Assembly: GCA_932294295.1 (NCBI GenBank)
Contig: OW028578.1
Span: 36,371,685 to 36,435,684 of the forward strand
DNA: 64,000 bases
Direction: 5' to 3'
From: Alitta virens
Taxonomy: Eukaryota; Annelida; Polychaeta; Phyllodocida; Nereididae
Notes under the pieces: generated by a model
Databases searched by the model: none
What the model was told of the DNA's origin: nothing
Seen by the model: the letters and a program-made list of their open reading frames with translations, nothing else
Made by a program: the position numbers and the translations under genes
Shown here: positions 59,301-64,000 of the stretch, piece after piece
Layout of the letters: every line of letters starts with the position of its first letter
Position numbering within the stretch: the first letter of the stretch is position 1

Positions 59301-61523
59301 TATTTTGTCATTAGTGTTGTATAGTTAGATAATAATTATTGAATACTTTCGTTAGATATGTTATAATTATCAGCATTCTCTCTGGGTGGTCTATATATAT
59401 TTCCTAGTAAATTGCTTTTTTTCTTCTGGTCTAAATTGCATAAAGACACAAGAATTTATAAAAATATACCCATTCTGTATATCTGCATTACCTTCTACTG
59501 CCAGTATTCTATATTCAAGACAGTCCTTAAGACACATTCCACCCCACCAAGTGTACTGCATTTTCATTTGTGGGACGACCTTGACACACTCTAACGTTAC
59601 TTACAAGTTGTAACTTTTTTTTTTTGATATTAATGTGTATAAATGGGTCACTATCACAGTTCAGTGTGAATTTACCAGTTGTCACCGACCCATGTGACAG
59701 AACCTGTTACAATCTATTTATAGTTAGCAATTTACTTATAAAATCACAGTGAGGATATTGTTGTTGAAGTGAATTTTCCCATTGGCAGCAAGATGAGAGC
59801 AGCAAATCACGTATAAGATCTAATAAAGATAGAGCAGTTAAATAATATGAATGATGGTAATGAAATATCAATTTTAAAGGTGAAAAATTTGAGCATATTA
59901 TTCAATGTATGCTTGGCAAGATGTGTGCACTGAAGCGTGCTTAAACAAATATGGACCCTCAGCTAATCCCACATAGCACATAGGTCATAGGCATCATTAA
60001 AATTGTAAAATGTTCATCCGACAGGCAGGCAGGGCATTAAACTTTCATTTCCAGAGCAGAACTCTAAACACACTTTTAATGCAATTACCTAATGAAATTT
60101 TATACAGTACGTAACACTTTATGGCCTAGTGGTGCCTTGTGATAGCCACACTGACACATCTTGGGATATGTTTTACAAAATTTGGAAAATTTTATTTCTT
60201 TGAGTGTTTATATAGTGTGTGCTATTTTTTGAACTCTTGAATTTTTTTTCTTTGTTTTATTTATATTATGTTAAATGTGAAATGATGCAGTGTTCCCGTG
60301 GGTTATAATGTCTTACAAATATTTTACCTATTAACAACCATTCTGTTCAGAGTGAAGCCAAATGAGCATAAAAGGTATTGTCTATCCTTTTCCTGCCATT
60401 TAATAAGATTTTTTGCACAATAAGGAGTATTCAGTTCGCCAGAATTATCAACACAATAGCATGTTCCCTTAACTAATCTACAACTAAGATTGTCATTTAA
60501 ATGTCCAAAATAGCCATATATTGGCTATGGCAATGATCCTAAGGAATATATATGAAATTCAGCAACAATGTTATGCCACATAAAGATTTTGGGTATAATT
60601 TCATACAAAATGAACCTTAAAGGTTTGTATTTACTTGTATTTAAGTAAGTAAAGTCTAAATAAAATAAATAGAATTATTAAAAGATTTATTTCGTATGGA
60701 ATTATACTCAATATTTTTTGCCCGCTGTATACTGAGCTGGCAACTGAATGAACTATGTATTATCAATTGTCATATTCCCTTCAACAGTTACTGAATTGTT
60801 GGGTTGCTAATTTGCATTAAATCTATGGCATTTATGTTCGTATTTATAACTGAACATTTACAGATGTATAATAAGTATTTGAGTGAAAGTAATATAGATC
60901 ATTATGCAACTAATTATTAATTATGAACAAAAACAGTTGAATGGGTTGAGCATGGTAATACTATGATCAAATATTTAATAATTCTATGCACATGAATTGG
61001 ACAACATTTATGGTTGTCTTTGCTAAGTATGAGAGATGCTCAGGAATATGAAGGAAGCAAAAAAAAGTTAGCATTTTTTTCCAGATTTTATATTATAATA
61101 AAAAAAAATGAAATGAAGCTAAAAAGTACTATAATCTATATTATGTAATGGTCATAGAGTCATTGATATGAGGGTTTGAAAGAGTACCAAACTTTCATAT
61201 TTCCCTTGTTAAATTTTATGAAATTATCTGTCATTAATGGTCATGAAACCCCAAAGATGTATCTCTACACTATTTTGGACATATTCCAATTAAGTTTTGT
61301 ATGCATATATAGGTGCAATATTGTTCTGGAAACAGAAATGTTATGTTTTGTTTTCCATTTTTCTCTAAATATTTTAAAACACAGCTGAGATATGTCGATG
61401 AGACTATCAAAATGTACAACTAAGTAATATAGAGTAATAACATATAAAATGTTGTTAGGGTAAATGCATGAATGCCAGATTTCTGCAGTTTTTGGAATTA
61501 GTTTCACTTCTACACCAGTATAC
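59301..61523. other. Intergenic, no gene seen
   Basis: AT-rich sequence of 2.2 kb. No recognised domain, splice-supported exon or repeat apart from simple A and T runs. Confidence 0.5.
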
Positions 61524-61700
61524 AGGCGGGGGCCTAGCTTAGAGGTAGCGCTCTGGGCTTCCAACCGCTGGGTCCCAGGTTCGATTCCCGGTCGAGCCTA
61601 AATTGGATGGCTGTTTCATCCTTCATCTCATTGCCATGGTCCTAATTAGCCCAACTGGTGATAATTACACGACGTAAAGCCCTAATCACCCATCTACCCA
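61524..61700 (+). mobile_element. Full-length tRNA-derived SINE
   Basis: The tRNA-like head carries pol III promoter boxes: A box TAGCTTAGAGG (61535-61545) and B box GGTTCGATTCC (61578-61588). A body follows (TTGCCATGGTCCTAATTAGC), ending in a CACCCATCTACCCA tail. This is the best copy of the family also found at 1135, 36797, 56862 and 62293. The head resembles a tRNA with a CTTCCAA anticodon-loop-like sequence (a Gly-type anticodon is possible) but the stem pairing is imperfect, so it is not a tRNA gene. Confidence 0.88.
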
Positions 61701-61759
61701 CTTTACACCAGACATCTATAAAAATTATAATAAATCAAAAAAACTTTAAATTGAACTCA

Positions 61760-62130
61760 GCATAAGTTCTATATTATTTACATTTACATGACAACATTTA
61801 AAAATATGATGGTGTGGACCTAGAAATACTTGCAGCAACATCATTAATCATATTAAAACAAAACACTATTGAAATATTGACAGAACAATGGAGGAATAGC
61901 ACCTCCATGACAGAACACATCTTTATACGGTGAATAAATGTGTTTAATAGCATCTTTAAAAAATATGACACACATTTTTACAACATCTTCATTATCATTC
62001 AATTTATTTTAGTGACAATACTATTTGCACATAATGTAACAATATAAAAGTGTGGACCCTAGAAATGTTTGCGGCAATATCATAAATCATATTATCATGA
62101 AACGTTATCAAAATAGTTTAGCAATGTAAA
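61760..62130. repeat. Diverged tandem duplication, about 242-bp period
   Basis: The segment GTGTGGACC-TAGAAAT...GCAACATCATTAATCATATTA near 61810 recurs, diverged, near 62052. The rest is AT-rich with no gene. Confidence 0.6.
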
Positions 62131-62292
62131 TTATATTATACAATTTTTGTTTCAACATTTACAGTCTGATTTGGAACATTTTTTGTCAAATATTGTCCCA
62201 ATGAGTGATTGCAAATTTTATTCAAAAGTTGTGTTTGCAGGGCTTTGCAAACCGAAATATACCTTTGCACTTCGACGCACCTTTGCACCAAA

Positions 62293-62465
62293 AAGTGGGT
62301 GGGTGGGTGGGTGATAAGGGCTTTACATCCACTAATTAGGACAGGTAGGGACCATGGCAATTAGATGAAGGATGAAGCAACCATCCAACTTAGGCTCGAC
62401 CAGGAATCCAACCCAGGACCCAGCGGTTGGAAGCCCAGAGCGCTACCTCTGAGCTAGGCCCCTAC
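62293..62465 (-). mobile_element. Full-length tRNA-derived SINE
   Basis: Minus-strand copy with the A-box region (AGCTCAGAGGTAGCGCTCTG on -), B-box region (GGTTGGATTCC) and a (CACC)n tail visible as gggtgggtgggtgggtg on +. It lies only about 0.6 kb from the opposite-strand copy at 61524. Confidence 0.88.
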
Positions 62466-62559
62466 CACAAAGTGAAGGCCAATTCCATTAACTGTAGGCA
62501 TGTAACTTAATATGAGTGGCTACATCATATCCACCTCTCTTTCATTTATTTTACCTGGA

Positions 62560-63240
62560 ATAATGTTTAATACCTTGTCGATAGGTGATGCTATACACTA
62601 TTGGCTGTAGGAACAACATTTCTACAGTCTTCAGTTTGAATACAGGCCTGTTTTGAAAACGAAGACCAAAGTAATTTTTATAACATACATGATTAGTTGT
62701 ATTCTGCGTCGTTTTCAACTCAAGATTTTACACAAAAAATAAAATGCCGTAGAAAAACGTTTATAAATCAACTGAATGCATGAGAAACCAAATTTCTAAA
62801 AAGTTATTAACCAATATTCTAGATAAAATACATCCAGAAATAAGAGCACTTACACACAGGCTCCTTGACCACATGAGTGGAGACTTGCGCATCTACGGGC
62901 CTGTCCCCCCTCCTCCTGCCCGTTGTTTATTGTTTATTTATCCATTAATATTGCATCTACTATTGCATTGTTCTTTACAGATCTAAATGTTTCTTTGATA
63001 GATGCATCAGTGGATCTGCATAACTACTCTGTATTTTTAATATTTACGGAGATAATTAGCTAAAACCGCCTGTGAGGGGGGCAAGTTGGTAACTTTCTTG
63101 GCACAAAAGTGGTTACTTTCGTGGTCCGAAAGTCGGTAGTGTCTTGGGGTGAAAGTTAGTTTCTTGAGGCAAAAGTTGATAACTTTCGTGGTGCGAAGGA
63201 TACTGTCTCCCCACAAAACCACGAGATGGAGAAGTGTACC
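62560..63240. repeat. Dispersed composite repeat (partner of 22240-23120)
   Basis: Contains GTCGTTTTCAACTCAAGATT near 62710, and the AACTTTCGTGG/GTGCGAAAG motifs at 63090-63205, which also occur near 22240-22400 (inverted) and 23040-23110. No coding region was recognised. Confidence 0.5.
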
Positions 63241-63499
63241 CTAACCCTAACTCCTCGGCCACCATACATAAGTCCATAGTGACTTACAAACTAAGAATAC
63301 ATTAACCTATTTACGATGATGAACCTACATGAGCTTGGTACTAAATTATTTGAAATTCATGCACTACCTTGCCTAAAAGATTAATAAATAAGTACCTTCC
63401 CACAATTAACCTGACTATGATAGCCACTTTTGACCTATGATCCGATTCAAAAGTTGCTGAATATTATTTAAAAAAAGAAAGATATGCACTCATTGCAAC

Positions 63500-63805
63500 C
63501 TTTGTAGAAACCAACTGATGCATAATTGTCGAAAGTCTTGTTTGCATCTATTTTTTCCAACTTATCTGTCCAAGTATAATCCTCACTTGGAATGATAAAC
63601 TCGTCCAAGTCAAAGAAGGTTAAGTATGTAAAGTCATCCATGTATCTGTACAAACAGTCCATATGAGCACTGTACTGGGCGATATCAGGAACACACCGAT
63701 TGACCAATTTAAGAGATGCATTTCTTTCATAGCTGCAAGATGACACGGGAGGAACAGGCAAGATCCAGGGATTAAATATCAGCAGCAGCCCTTTAAAGTT
63801 TATAC
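63500..63805 (-). CDS. Exon of a glycosyltransferase family 92 (DUF23) protein, partial
   Basis: The minus-strand frame holds the hallmark of GT92: a PWILPVPP segment, then MDCLYRYMDDFTYLTFFDLDEFIIPSED, where the DLDEF motif corresponds to the conserved DxD-like metal and sugar-nucleotide binding site. The family transfers sugars, often galactose, to glycans in the secretory pathway. Only one exon is visible. The upstream end is near the C-run at 63808, and the downstream donor may be G|GT at 63500-63498, while the frame stays open to 63468. Remaining exons should lie outside the window or to its left, but none was recognised. The first ATG-like start is not meaningful for an internal exon. 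Confidence 0.8.
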
Positions 63806-63807
63806 AA

Positions 63808-63831
63808 CCCCCCCCCCCCCCCCCCCCCCCC
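63808..63831. repeat. Poly-C tract
   Basis: A run of 24 C residues abutting the GT92 exon region. Such runs are prone to length errors. Confidence 0.97.
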
Positions 63832-63859
63832 TGCCTACGCTGATGCTGACGCTGGTAGC

Positions 63860-64000
63860 AGTCGGTGAGTCACCCGTGGAACTAGGCGGATTACTCCTAC
63901 TACCCATCGGCTTACTACTAGTGACCCGTAGAACCCGCCAAGTCACCCGTAGAACCTGCCGGGTCAACCGTTTAACCCGCCGAGTGACTCGTAGCACCCG
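63860..64000. repeat. Imperfect short tandem repeat, GTCACCCGTAGAACC type
   Basis: Roughly 20-22 bp units of the form GTCACCCGTAGAACCYGCCG repeat with changes up to the window end. GC-rich, non-coding. Confidence 0.8.

Noticed and set aside
61531..61598. tRNA gene call from the A and B boxes
   Set aside because: The cloverleaf is imperfect and the sequence continues into a SINE body repeated elsewhere in the window; it is a SINE head.

Overview
This window is a eukaryotic, AT-rich, repeat-dense stretch from an animal genome. Spliced genes with GT/AG junctions, secretin-like (class B) 7TM receptors, a thrombospondin type 1 (TSP1) domain, tRNA-derived SINEs, CR1-like LINEs, and hAT-like and Kolobok-like DNA transposons all fit a marine invertebrate bilaterian. 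A lophotrochozoan is my guess, but nothing in the sequence fixes the phylum. Only a minority of the window is host coding sequence.

The left two-thirds is a receptor gene cluster. Four copies of one family are present. Copy A is on + (exons 2248-2352 and 5309-7946) and has a one-base frameshift. Copy B is on + (23222-25874) and has a frameshift plus an in-frame stop. Copy C is on - (about 30065-30910) and is a truncated remnant. Copy D is on - (exons 31832-34473 and 35769-35873) and is intact, with a predicted product of 905 aa. The proteins have a signal-peptide exon, an eight-cysteine somatomedin-B (SMB) domain, a long cysteine-rich ectodomain and a Methuselah-like 7TM core. A and D are arms of a large inverted duplication: 1-8600 pairs with 31200-36961 plus 42575-44165. 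The right arm is split by a 5.6-kb insertion that sits at a SINE's CA tail. The intron before the big exon carries a 34-35-bp minisatellite, which in A has been tandemly duplicated together with the start of the exon.

Between and around the receptors lie mobile elements. There is a 5'-truncated LINE (13562-15158) nested with a target duplication inside an older LINE on the other strand. A complete but decayed hAT element (18907-22170) has matching termini and a perfect 8-bp target duplication. Other items are two more decayed LINEs (26029-27665; 37880-40850), fold-back elements, SINEs, minisatellites and a BEL/Pao-like LTR (45049-45454).

The right third holds a damaged monocarboxylate-transporter-like gene (46516-48710, +), a small intact-looking secreted TSP1 gene (49948-50333, -), a 9-bp satellite in two blocks with an exact 213-bp direct repeat, and a TTAA-flanked Kolobok/T2-like element (53441-55160). 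It also holds two transposon/retroelement fossils (55165-56820; 57420-58480), SINE copies and, at the edge, one exon of a family 92 glycosyltransferase (63500-63805, -).

There are no operons here. The functional story is local duplication and decay of a surface receptor family, with one intact survivor. All calls come from reading the sequence; no database search was run.
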